Below, in pieces: positions 1 through 6,822 of a stretch of DNA of 31,825 nucleotides. Numbering within the stretch: position 1 is the stretch's first letter; each line of letters opens with the position of its first letter. The stretch is from Spirochaetia bacterium (GTDB lineage Bacteria; Spirochaetota; Spirochaetia; Sphaerochaetales; Sphaerochaetaceae), in the NCBI GenBank assembly GCA_900769955.1, contig CAAGIP010000142.1:1-31825 (forward strand). The letters run 5' to 3'. Below the pieces are notes generated by a model. That model was not told the DNA's origin and did not search any database. It saw only the letters and a list, made by a program, of their open reading frames with translations. The translations under genes were made by a program, and so were the position numbers.

Positions 1-773
1 AAGTGATAAAAAGGGCACTTGAACTCGAAGCTGCGGGCTTTTCGGAAATTGTGCTGACAGGGGTCAATCTCACGATGTATGACCATGAAGGGGAGGGCCT
101 CGGAGGCTTGCTGCTGGAACTTCTTCCCACTCTTAAGGAAACCACGAGGATAAGACTGAGCTCGATGGAGCCTGACCACATCGATGAGCGCCTGATTGAG
201 GCGTGCTCTGATGTGCGAATGCATCCTCACTTCCACATTCCACTTCAGAGTGCAAGCGACAGGGTGCTTAAGAGAGTGAACAGGAAGTACTCAGCTTCCC
301 ACCTTGAGTGGGTGATAGATGAACTCAGACGCGTCAAGGACGATCCCTTCATCGCATGTGATGTGATAACGGGACTTCCTTCCGAAACAGCTGAGGATTT
401 TGAAATCACGAGAAGCTTTCTTGAGGAAAAGGGCTTTGCCGCACTCCACGTCTTCCCGTTCTCACCCCGTCCCGACACCCCGCTTGCAAATCCCCGCGAC
501 AGGGTGGAGGAAAGAGTCCGTGATGAAAGGGCCGCAGTGCTGAGAAAGCTTTCTGCAGAGCTCAGTGATGCATACATATCACGCCAGATCGGTAAACACG
601 GCGAAGTGCTGCTGGAGACCAGAAAGGACGGAGCCTTCTACGGTACGACGGGAAACTATCTCAAGGTCCGCATCGAGAACGTTCCGCTTTCCGCCCAGAG
701 GGGACAGCTGCTTTCCGGCACTCTGACGGAAAAAGGAGTATTTACTCTTGACGAAGCACAATGCGGACTTTGA
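1..773 (+). CDS. mtaB: tRNA t6A37 methylthiotransferase MtaB, C-terminal part (5' truncated by window)
   Basis: This is the last ~257 residues of a radical-SAM methylthiotransferase. The reading frame is open to the left edge, so the true start and the radical-SAM CxxxC cluster lie outside the window. The family adds a methylthio group to t6A at position 37 of ANN-reading tRNAs. Visible family features are the TGVNL segment near the start, the PLQSASDRVLKRVNRKY stretch (about residues 80-97), the DVITGLPSET motif (about 120) and HVFPFSPRPDTP (about 150). A C-terminal TRAM-like RNA-binding region runs from about residue 195. MtaB is preferred over MiaB because of the TGVNL and FPFSPRPDTPA-type signatures; RimO is unlikely. 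The end overlaps the downstream MATE gene by 26 bases, which suggests co-transcription. Confidence 0.87.
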   Translation, partial: VIKRALELEAAGFSEIVLTGVNLTMYDHEGEGLGGLLLELLPTLKETTRIRLSSMEPDHIDERLIEACSDVRMHPHFHIPLQSASDRVLKRVNRKYSASHLEWVIDELRRVKDDPFIACDVITGLPSETAEDFEITRSFLEEKGFAALHVFPFSPRPDTPLANPRDRVEERVRDERAAVLRKLSAELSDAYISRQIGKHGEVLLETRKDGAFYGTTGNYLKVRIENVPLSAQRGQLLSGTLTEKGVFTLDEAQCGL

Positions 774-2112
774 CAGTCCTGAAGTCAGACGCACCATCAT
801 AAAGCTTGCGCTCCCCATGATCGCGGCACAGTTCATAAACCTCCTTTACTCCATTGTGGACAGGATGTTCATCGGGCACATTCCGGGTGTGGGACAGACT
901 GCGCTTACCGGCGTCGGACTGTGCTTTCCCATAATCCAGATCGCATATGCGTTCAACCATCTCTGGGGCTTTAACGGGGGAGCACCGCTTTCTTCGATAG
1001 AGCGTGGAAGGGGAAACAGTGAGGAAGCCGGAATGATACAGGGAAACTCCTTTGTCATGCTCATCATCACGGGTGTCATAATGACTGCCGCCTCACTTAT
1101 CTTCACAGAGCCCATCCTCCGTCTCTTCGGCGCAAGTGATGTCACTCTCGGTTATGCATCGGAATATCTCAGAATCTATTCACTTGGGTTCACGTTCTCC
1201 CTCGTGGCAACGGGCATGAATGCCTTCATAAACAGCCAGGGATTTTCCAGGACGGGAATGATGACCGTCGTGATCGGGGCGGCTCTCAACTTCGCCCTTG
1301 ATCCCCTCTTTATCTTCGTCTTCGGCTGGGGTGTTTCAGGTGCCGCTGCGGCTACATGCATTTCCCAGGCTGTATCGGCAATGTGGGTGTTTTTATTCCT
1401 GCTGTCTAAGAAGCCGCTTATCAGAATTGAAAGAAAACACCTTGCCATTAACGGAAAAAGGGTAAGAAAGGTTGCAGTCCTGGGACTTTCAGGTTTCACT
1501 ATGGGCGCCACCAACTCGGCAGTCCAGATCGTGTGCAACCGCATGGCGTTCATGTACGGAGGTGATCTCCTTGTGGGTGCCATGACAGTCATCAACTCGG
1601 TCCGTGAGATCTTCTCTACCCCGATCGGGGGCTTAACCAGCGCCTCAAGCCCGGTGATGAGCTACAATTACGGTGCAAAGCGCTATGACAGGGTAACAAG
1701 GGCAAGCAATTTCGCGATTATGGTCGGCGCGGCATTCTCACTTGTATTCACACTCGCAGTGGAGCTTTTTCCACATCTCTTCGTCGGGATATTCACTCAG
1801 GACGCTTCCCTTACCGAAGTCACGGTAAGGGCAATGAGAATTTACTTCTGTCTCTTTTTGTTCATGTCACTTCAGCAGGTTGCCCAGAGCACCTTCGTGG
1901 CACTCGGGAAGGCGGCCCATGCGATCTTCTTCTCCCTTTTCAGGAAGATCATGATCGTGGTTCCCCTTACAATCCTGCTGCCTTTATTCCTCGGTGCGGA
2001 CGGTGTTGTCACCGCTGAGCCGATAAGCAACCTTGTCGGCGGGCTTGCCAGCTTCATAACGATGAAGATCGTGACGGGAAGGGAGTTCAGATCCGCCTTA
2101 TCCTCTCGGTGA
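748..2112 (+). CDS. MATE family efflux transporter
   Basis: A 454-residue integral membrane protein of the multidrug and toxic compound extrusion family, which exports organic cations or other toxicants in exchange for Na+ or H+. Length matches the family (about 450), with some twelve hydrophobic segments. The N-terminal half has the typical PMIAAQFINLLYSIVDRMFIG opening helix, and GxxxxALNFALDPLFIF and GGLTSASSPVMSYNYGAKRYDR match conserved MATE loops. The start is TTG at 748, chosen because AAGGAG sits 10 bases upstream and no in-frame ATG lies nearby. It overlaps mtaB by 26 bases and runs convergently into the serine acetyltransferase, overlapping its 3' end by 26 bases. The transported substrate cannot be read from sequence. 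Confidence 0.9.
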   Translation: MTKHNADFDSPEVRRTIIKLALPMIAAQFINLLYSIVDRMFIGHIPGVGQTALTGVGLCFPIIQIAYAFNHLWGFNGGAPLSSIERGRGNSEEAGMIQGNSFVMLIITGVIMTAASLIFTEPILRLFGASDVTLGYASEYLRIYSLGFTFSLVATGMNAFINSQGFSRTGMMTVVIGAALNFALDPLFIFVFGWGVSGAAAATCISQAVSAMWVFLFLLSKKPLIRIERKHLAINGKRVRKVAVLGLSGFTMGATNSAVQIVCNRMAFMYGGDLLVGAMTVINSVREIFSTPIGGLTSASSPVMSYNYGAKRYDRVTRASNFAIMVGAAFSLVFTLAVELFPHLFVGIFTQDASLTEVTVRAMRIYFCLFLFMSLQQVAQSTFVALGKAAHAIFFSLFRKIMIVVPLTILLPLFLGADGVVTAEPISNLVGGLASFITMKIVTGREFRSALSSR

Positions 2113-2971
2113 TGATTACCTCAGGATCGGGTATCATGACACGGGAGTAGGGCGGGATCGACGTTTTGATCCACGCGGATGAACCTATGGTCGTATGGTC
2201 TCCGATCACAATGTCTCCAAGAACAGTTGCATTTGCATAGATCGTGACGTTGTTCCCGATCGTGGGATGACGCTTTGCACCCTTTAAGAGCATGCCGCAT
2301 CCATCCTTGGGAAATGAGAGCGCACCGAGCGTTACACCCTGATAGAGCTTAACGTTATTGCCGATGACCGTGGTCTCTCCTATTACGACGCCTGTGCCGT
2401 GGTCTATGAAAAAGCTTTCCCCGATCGATGCACCGGGGTGTATGTCTATGCCCGTTTCCCTGTGCATGAGCTCATTCATCATTCTCGGGATAAGCGGAAC
2501 ACCGAGCGTGAAGAGAAGATGAGCGACCCTGTGGACTGCAAGGACCTTCAGCGCAGGGTAACAGAGGATAATCTCATGCTGGCTCCTGGCGGCAGGGTCT
2601 CCCCTGAAGCCTGCTTCCGCATCCTTCTTGATGAGGAGCCTGATGGAAGGAAGTTCACACAGAACCTTTTCCACGATTTCAGATACCTTTACGTCCGCAG
2701 AAGACTGATCCATGCCTTCATAAAGATAGGCCAGTCTTGAAGCATCAGTAAGGATCGAGACAAACCTCTTCATCTCTGACTTGACCGCACACTCAAGGGA
2801 GAGACAGCAGCTGTCACGGCTTCTGCCTGGAAATAAAAGTTCCATGAGTGTTGAAATGAGCATGGACACATCCTCCATCCTGGGAAGTGCCGTCAGTCCC
2901 TGGAAGTTGTGGTCCCTTCTCGTCCTGTCAAATGATGCAAGATAAGCCATTACATGATCATCGATGTTCAT
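2087..2971 (-). CDS. cysE: Serine O-acetyltransferase
   Basis: A 294-residue cytoplasmic enzyme that makes O-acetylserine from serine and acetyl-CoA, the first step of cysteine synthesis. The N-terminal two-thirds is helical (ALKVLAVHRVAHLL resembles the SAT entry helix). The C-terminal part is a left-handed beta helix of hexapeptide repeats (GVVIGETTVIGNNVKLYQGVTLG, then IGNNVTIYANATVLGDIVIGDHTTIGSSAWI). DIHPGASIGESFFIDHGTG carries the expected catalytic His. Length suits the longer EpsC-type group. The start at 2971 is preferred over 2998: the extended -10 TGT-TATATT ends only 6 nt before it and neither ATG has a Shine-Dalgarno, so the mRNA may be leaderless. No cysK is adjacent. The 3' end overlaps that of the convergent MATE gene. 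Confidence 0.9.
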   Translation of the reverse strand: MNIDDHVMAYLASFDRTRRDHNFQGLTALPRMEDVSMLISTLMELLFPGRSRDSCCLSLECAVKSEMKRFVSILTDASRLAYLYEGMDQSSADVKVSEIVEKVLCELPSIRLLIKKDAEAGFRGDPAARSQHEIILCYPALKVLAVHRVAHLLFTLGVPLIPRMMNELMHRETGIDIHPGASIGESFFIDHGTGVVIGETTVIGNNVKLYQGVTLGALSFPKDGCGMLLKGAKRHPTIGNNVTIYANATVLGDIVIGDHTTIGSSAWIKTSIPPYSRVMIPDPEVIITERIRRI

Positions 2972-2977
2972 GGCTGG

Positions 2978-2986
2978 AATATAACA
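2978..2986 (-). promoter_or_regulatory. Extended -10 promoter element of cysE
   Basis: On the minus strand TGT is followed directly by TATATT, an extended -10 box, six bases before the chosen ATG. The -35 position is a poor match (TTCCGT). Predicted +1 falls at or next to the start codon. Confidence 0.45.
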
Positions 2987-3046
2987 CTTTTGAAACATGA
3001 ACGGAAAGAACCATCAGCGCATAAACATGTGATTTTCCCCATCGAC

Positions 3047-3067
3047 ATGTAAACTATTGGTTTACAT
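3047..3067. promoter_or_regulatory. Inverted repeat, probable operator upstream of the small Rpn-tail-like gene
   Basis: Perfect 8-base arms ATGTAAAC and GTTTACAT around a 5-base centre TATTG. It lies just upstream of the extended -10 (TGT-TATACT, 3085-3093) of the following gene and over its -35 region, where a regulator would bind. The arms share GTAAAC/GTTTAC with the BirA site at 5751-5787, but the spacing is 5 rather than about 19, so BirA binding is not implied. Confidence 0.5.
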
Positions 3068-3126
3068 ACAGCCTCTTTGATGAGTGTTATACTGATATGC
3101 ATCCTGTAAGGAAAGGAGATGATACC

Positions 3127-3384
3127 ATGTGTTTGCATTATGATAAGATCCGTACCCAGACTGTTGACCGCCTTATAAGAGATGGCTGGGATGACATTAC
3201 CATTGATGTGTATATGGAAGGCTTTGAAAGAGGCTTTAAAGAAGGCTTCAGGGAGACAGCCGTACGTAAACAGGCTGTCTTAATAAAAGAACACGGTAAA
3301 TCTGTTGCCGCAGCGGCATCGGAGCTGAGCATGAGTGAAAAAGAGCTTGGCATCGAAGCGGAAATACCTGGCTATAAGCTGTGA
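3127..3384 (+). CDS. Small protein resembling the C-terminal tail of Rpn-family nuclease/transposase-associated proteins
   Basis: An 85-residue protein. I chose ATG 3127 because AAAGGAG lies just upstream; an earlier ATG at 3097 would place that ribosome site inside the gene. An extended -10 (TGT-TATACT, 3085-3093) supports expression. The middle is GFERGFKEGFRETAV followed by a segment of the form LIKEHGKSVAAAASELSMSEKEL. That charged repeat followed by a short LxxxGxSxxxAAxxLxMSxxEL helix pair is the usual C-terminus of Rpn (PD-(D/E)XK) proteins, which are normally about 250-350 residues long. Here the nuclease domain is absent. It could be an independently translated regulatory tail or a relic. 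It ends 11 bases before the left end of the insertion sequence. Confidence 0.6.
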   Translation: MCLHYDKIRTQTVDRLIRDGWDDITIDVYMEGFERGFKEGFRETAVRKQAVLIKEHGKSVAAAASELSMSEKELGIEAEIPGYKL

Positions 3385-3395
3385 TGTGGAAAAAT

Positions 3396-3417
3396 GGGGC
3401 TGTTAAAAAACTCAAGG
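3396..3417 (+). repeat. Left terminal inverted repeat of the IS1182-family element
   Basis: 22 bases that are the exact reverse complement of 5173-5194. It continues into 3430 to form a hairpin with GGGGC and GCCCC at its base. Confidence 0.85.
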
Positions 3418-3436
3418 TTTTAAGCGCCCCTATTCA

Positions 3437-5110
3437 CTAATTGTATTTATAGCCCTTTCTGGCCTGCTCATTAGGCTGGAGGGGTTTCTTTTTGGCAATC
3501 CTGTTAGCAAGTCTTTTTGCAGATGGCTTTTTGAATACCTGTGGTACCGTACCCTCTGGAGCAGTCCAGACTTTGGGAGCCGCCACATTTCTCATGTATT
3601 TCCTGATGTTCATCCCAAGTGCAGTGAGCATAAGTTCAGTGGCAACTCTTTCCAGCCCTGTTCTCCTGAACCTGTCATAGGAGAAGTCCTGTTTCATAAT
3701 CCCGAAACAGCCTTCCACCTGGCAGCTTCTGTTTACCCTCATTTCTATGCCTTCCACAGAGAGAAGAAGATCACGGGCCTGTTGCCTGTATCGGATAAAA
3801 TCCCTGTTCACTTCGAAAATCTTGAAGTCTGCTACCTTTTCCGTCATGAACTGTCTGCAGTAAGGCATGAAGTCACATCCAGTGCATCCGTCAACACGAT
3901 AGAATACAGATCCAGCCTTTTTCGGGTGCCTGTCAGGAATGCTTACTTCCTGGCCTTTTCGATTTCCAAGGCATGTAATCGTATCATCATCATTGAGTTC
4001 GTAAACAGCAGGACGTCGCCCCGTACTTTCTCCTTCCCAGCTCATGTATTTGATGAATGCGGTTATTCCGTTATCGTCACAGAACCTGTAGTTGTCAAGA
4101 CATCCGTATCCGGCATCCGCACATACCCTCGATGGATAAAAACCATGCATTTTCCTGAATCGCTCAAGTGTTGGAATGAAGCAGTAAGTATCGGAACGGT
4201 CTTGAGTTACCGCATATGAGCAGATATAGCCGCAGCATACTGCGGACTGTACCTGATATGCTGCGTGCATATTGCTCCCAAGTCCACTGTAATAGTCCCT
4301 CTTGAGGCACATTGCCGTTGCATCATGATCAGTCTTGTAATAGGAGTTCCTGTTCGGCCCGCATATTCGCTCCTTTTCCTCATATTCGCAGGCTTTCATC
4401 AGATATGCCTCCAGGTTTTCAGCCATTTTTCCTAACCTATTGATTTCATCCGTGTCATTTGAAGACATAATCCTGTCATGAAGTTCCCTTAGTCTGTCAG
4501 CAAGATAAGCTGACGTGATAAGTCCTTCAGGATTATCATCGGCTTCACTCAGTCCTGCAATTCTTATCAGGTTACGTGCCTTCTCTCCAAGCCTCTTATG
4601 GAATGTTATGGGCTTCCATACGAATTTGAACTTGTTGGCATCTGCCTCAATCTTGGTACCGTCTATGAAACAGTCATCCATTAATAGTGACTGCTCTTTC
4701 ATTATCCTGGCAGTCACTGCCGCGAATATATGGTCCGCATCAGGTTTTATCACAGTATTTATGAAATTACAGAAACTGACATAAGACGGGGTTTCATTGT
4801 TCATGAGATACATGAAGCGGATATCAAACCTGCAGCATTCCTCCAGTTGTCTAAGACTCCAGCAACCCTTTGCAAAGCCATAAAGAACGGTTGCAAACAT
4901 GCTGTATACATTGTACTGGGGCCTGCCGGTCACAGCCCTCGTCTCGTGTTTCTGCAGTATTTTACCAACTCCTGATGATTCAAGAAGCCGGAGATATCGG
5001 TCCAGTTTTTGTTTTTCCTCCTCCTGGGTAGTGTAGGAGTAGAACAAAACCCCTTGTTTTGTGGTAAACTTGTTCATGGTAAATGCAATTTGGCGATTAC
5101 ATTTTACCAT
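3437..5110 (-). CDS. IS1182-family DDE transposase
   Basis: A 557-residue transposase that cuts and joins the ends of its element. Numbering from the upstream start, the probable DDE residues are D150 in CFIDGTKIEADANK, D332 in CADAGYGCLDNYRF and E466 in CQVEGCFGIMKQDFSYDRF; the latter two are hallmarks of the family. A Cys-rich stretch (CTGCDFMPYC, about 409-418) precedes the third residue, as in relatives. The frame is uninterrupted, so the enzyme may be active. A later start at 5077 (MNKFTTKQGVLFY) is equally possible; neither has a good ribosome site. A hairpin between the gene and the right border could shield it from transcription arriving from bioY, which runs in the same direction. 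Confidence 0.93.
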   Translation of the reverse strand: MVKCNRQIAFTMNKFTTKQGVLFYSYTTQEEEKQKLDRYLRLLESSGVGKILQKHETRAVTGRPQYNVYSMFATVLYGFAKGCWSLRQLEECCRFDIRFMYLMNNETPSYVSFCNFINTVIKPDADHIFAAVTARIMKEQSLLMDDCFIDGTKIEADANKFKFVWKPITFHKRLGEKARNLIRIAGLSEADDNPEGLITSAYLADRLRELHDRIMSSNDTDEINRLGKMAENLEAYLMKACEYEEKERICGPNRNSYYKTDHDATAMCLKRDYYSGLGSNMHAAYQVQSAVCCGYICSYAVTQDRSDTYCFIPTLERFRKMHGFYPSRVCADAGYGCLDNYRFCDDNGITAFIKYMSWEGESTGRRPAVYELNDDDTITCLGNRKGQEVSIPDRHPKKAGSVFYRVDGCTGCDFMPYCRQFMTEKVADFKIFEVNRDFIRYRQQARDLLLSVEGIEMRVNRSCQVEGCFGIMKQDFSYDRFRRTGLERVATELMLTALGMNIRKYMRNVAAPKVWTAPEGTVPQVFKKPSAKRLANRIAKKKPLQPNEQARKGYKYN

Positions 5111-5114
5111 GTTT

Positions 5115-5145
5115 GCCCGGGTTTTCTAGCTCCGGGCTTTATTTT
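5115..5145 (+). terminator. Hairpin with T-rich tail inside the right end of the IS
   Basis: GCCCGG (5115-5120) pairs with CCGGGC (5132-5137), followed on the plus strand by TTTATTTTT. On the minus strand it lies in the leader of the transposase. It may block read-in from bioY or limit transposase translation; this role is an inference. Confidence 0.5.
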
Positions 5146-5172
5146 TGCATAAAAATAGGGCTGCTAAAGAAC

Positions 5173-5194
5173 CCTTGAGTTTTTTAACAGCCCC
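5173..5194 (-). repeat. Right terminal inverted repeat of the IS1182-family element
   Basis: 22 bases, exact reverse complement of the left repeat. A partner arm at 5158-5172 makes the end a hairpin. Confidence 0.85.
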
Positions 5195-5201
5195 TGATGC
5201 G

Positions 5202-5750
5202 TCACTCGTTATCGCCTTTCAGCATTGTGAGGACCTGTGGTCTCAGCTTATATGCGACAAGAGAGCTTACTGCCATCTTCAGTACATCTCCGACAATGAA
5301 GGGAGTAAGTCCTCCCGCAATAGTCTGGGAGAGTGTGAGATGGCGTGAGTATCCAAGCCAGAAGAGGCCCGGGATGTAAAGTGCGACGGTTGCAATGAAT
5401 GATGCGAGAAGATAATACCACAATGGTCTTGTTTTATCCCCCCTGACCATAAGGCCGCCGACTATTACTGCGGGAATGAGTCCGATGAGATATCCCCCCG
5501 TGGGACCTGTCACGGCTGCAAGTCCGCCGCCGCTCGTGAAGATAGGAAGTCCGATGATTCCCAGAAACAGGTAGACCAGCACAGAGGGGAGGCTGACCGA
5601 GAGAGGAAGGAGGAGTGCCGAAACAAGAGTGAAGAGCGTCTGAAGCGTGATGGGTACCGGCGGAATAGGTATCCTTATGAATGCACCCACTGCGATGAGT
5701 GCTGCAAAGAGTGCGATGAGCACTGTCTTTGTAATCTTTGTTCTGTCCAT
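5202..5750 (-). CDS. bioY: Biotin transporter BioY (ECF S component)
   Basis: A 182-residue membrane protein that captures biotin for an energy-coupling-factor importer. About six hydrophobic segments are visible. Family motifs include the N-terminal IPIPPVPITLQTL loop, LGIIGLPIFTSGGGL, GPTGGYLIGL and the late TPFIVGDVLKMAVSSLVAYKL helix. Length is normal. No EcfA/EcfT genes are nearby, so it must share a module encoded elsewhere or work alone. It is divergent from birA, and a BirA-type operator overlaps its -10 box and the bases just before its ATG, which indicates repression when biotin is sufficient. AAAGGG, 8 bases upstream of the ATG, is the likely ribosome site and partly overlaps that operator. 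The stop is 7 bases from the IS, so the natural terminator may have been displaced. Confidence 0.95.
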   Translation of the reverse strand: MDRTKITKTVLIALFAALIAVGAFIRIPIPPVPITLQTLFTLVSALLLPLSVSLPSVLVYLFLGIIGLPIFTSGGGLAAVTGPTGGYLIGLIPAVIVGGLMVRGDKTRPLWYYLLASFIATVALYIPGLFWLGYSRHLTLSQTIAGGLTPFIVGDVLKMAVSSLVAYKLRPQVLTMLKGDNE

Positions 5751-5787
5751 ATTGTAAACCCTTTATGAATGAAAACAAGTTTACAAA
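5751..5787. promoter_or_regulatory. BirA operator between bioY and birA
   Basis: Half-sites TTGTAAACC (5752-5760) and AGTTTACAA (5778-5786) form an inverted repeat with 19 bases between the inner GTAAAC and GTTTAC. The E. coli bio operator has TTGTAAACC and GGTTTACAA with 18 between the same cores. The right half-site overlaps the bioY -10 box; the left one abuts the bioY start codon. The neighbouring BirA keeps its DNA-binding domain. Confidence 0.8.
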
Positions 5788-5806
5788 TATTGGATCAAAT
5801 TGTCCA
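5778..5806 (-). promoter_or_regulatory. bioY promoter
   Basis: Minus strand: -35 TGGACA (5801-5806), 17-base spacer, -10 TAAACT (5778-5783) lying inside the BirA operator half-site, so bound repressor would block RNA polymerase. Confidence 0.55.
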
Positions 5807-5814
5807 TACCCTCA

Positions 5815-5844
5815 TTTACCGATCGCTGGAAATGGAATTATAAT
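5815..5844 (+). promoter_or_regulatory. birA promoter, probably leaderless
   Basis: -35 TTTACC (5815-5820), 18-base spacer, perfect -10 TATAAT (5839-5844). The ATG follows only 8 bases later, leaving no room for a ribosome-binding site. Confidence 0.6.
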
Positions 5845-5852
5845 CATAAGTC

Positions 5853-6806
5853 ATGAATACGAAAGATAAGGTCCTGAAGTTGCTTGATGAGGCAGGAAGC
5901 ACTCATATTTCCGGTGAGGAAATGGCATCGCGGCTCTCTGTCAGCAGAGCAAGCATATGGAAGGCAGTGAAGGCACTCACAGATGAAGGCTACATAATTG
6001 AGGGTGTCACGAAAAAAGGTTACAGACTCGTATCCTCAGACATAATGTCGGAAGAGATACTCTCCTCCCTTATACCTGTACCCGTTTACTTCTATCCCGA
6101 GATAGACTCCACGAACAATGAGGCAAAACGGCTGGTTGGCCAAGGCGTGAAGCCACCCTTTGCCGTCATTGCGGAAAAGCAGACAGGCGGAAGGGGAAGA
6201 AGGGGACGATCGTTTGTTTCAGACAGGGGAGGAACGTACTTCACGCTTTGCATCGGAACATCTGACTGTTTTGATATCGAGAGCACCACGACACGATCCT
6301 GTCTCGGAATTGCCGATGCGATTTCATCCCTTGGTTTTTCACCGCTGATAAAGTGGGTAAATGACGTTTACATTGAGGGAAAGAAGTGTGTCGGAATTCT
6401 TACCGAGGGTATCATAAGCATGGAGGAAAACAGGGTAAGCGAAGTGCTTATCGGTATCGGTGTGAACTTCATGACCAGGTCATTTCCTGTAGAGCTTCAG
6501 GATATATGCACGTCGCTCTATCCAGACACGGTGCCTCCGATCACACGATCCGAGTTCCTGGCGCTGGAGATAAAAAACGTTCTTGCAGTCCTTAACGAGA
6601 AGGATTACATAAAACGTTACCGTGAGCTCTGTTTCGTCATAGGAAAGGATATCGATGTGATAAAGCTCGACGAAAGAAGGCGCGGTCACTGCATTGACGT
6701 CGATGACAGTGCCCACCTTGTGGTCACCTTCCCTGACGGTCATACGGAGCACATTTCCAGCGGTGAAGTGTCTGTGCGCCCTGTTGAGAAACTCAGTGAT
6801 ATCTAA
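5853..6806 (+). CDS. birA: Bifunctional biotin-[acetyl-CoA-carboxylase] ligase and bio repressor BirA
   Basis: A 317-residue protein that activates biotin to biotinyl-AMP, transfers it to biotin-accepting proteins, and represses biotin genes. Residues 1-60 are a winged helix (EEMASRLSVSRASIWKAVKAL, then GYIIEGVTKKGYRL). The catalytic domain has the biotinyl-AMP loop GRGRRGR (113-119) and K167-WVND, where the usual KWPND proline is replaced by valine. The C-terminal SH3-like domain ends in the typical SSGEVSVRPV. The intact N-terminal domain marks it as the repressor type, which fits the operator beside bioY. The predicted transcript starts at or within 2 bases of the ATG. argS follows after 16 bases and is probably co-transcribed. 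Confidence 0.95.
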   Translation: MNTKDKVLKLLDEAGSTHISGEEMASRLSVSRASIWKAVKALTDEGYIIEGVTKKGYRLVSSDIMSEEILSSLIPVPVYFYPEIDSTNNEAKRLVGQGVKPPFAVIAEKQTGGRGRRGRSFVSDRGGTYFTLCIGTSDCFDIESTTTRSCLGIADAISSLGFSPLIKWVNDVYIEGKKCVGILTEGIISMEENRVSEVLIGIGVNFMTRSFPVELQDICTSLYPDTVPPITRSEFLALEIKNVLAVLNEKDYIKRYRELCFVIGKDIDVIKLDERRRGHCIDVDDSAHLVVTFPDGHTEHISSGEVSVRPVEKLSDI

Positions 6807-6822
6807 TATAGTTGGAGTCGTT

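Larger units (their letters stand above)
3396..5194 (-). mobile_element. Complete IS1182-family insertion sequence
   Basis: The element is about 1.8 kb and bounded by perfect 22-base terminal inverted repeats (3396-3417 and 5173-5194), starting GGGGCTGTTAAAAAACTC. GGGGCTGT is a usual opening for IS1182-family ends. One full-length transposase fills the interior. Each end also folds into its own hairpin (3396-3430; about 5158-5194), so the element carries terminator-like structures at both borders. I see no obvious direct target repeat in the flanking 4-8 bases. It sits between a plus-strand gene ending 11 bases to the left and bioY, which ends 7 bases to the right: exactly the convergent intergenic gap where a bidirectional terminator would be expected. 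Confidence 0.88.

Noticed and set aside
2399..2740. Plus-strand frame inside cysE
   Set aside because: Antisense shadow of the serine acetyltransferase, with no family resemblance or promoter.
3047..3067. Second BirA operator
   Set aside because: It shares the GTAAAC/GTTTAC cores, but the gap is 5 bases instead of about 18-19, so it does not fit BirA geometry.
3437..5110. Transposase as a broken pseudogene
   Set aside because: The frame is full length, DDE-type residues are present and both terminal repeats match perfectly.
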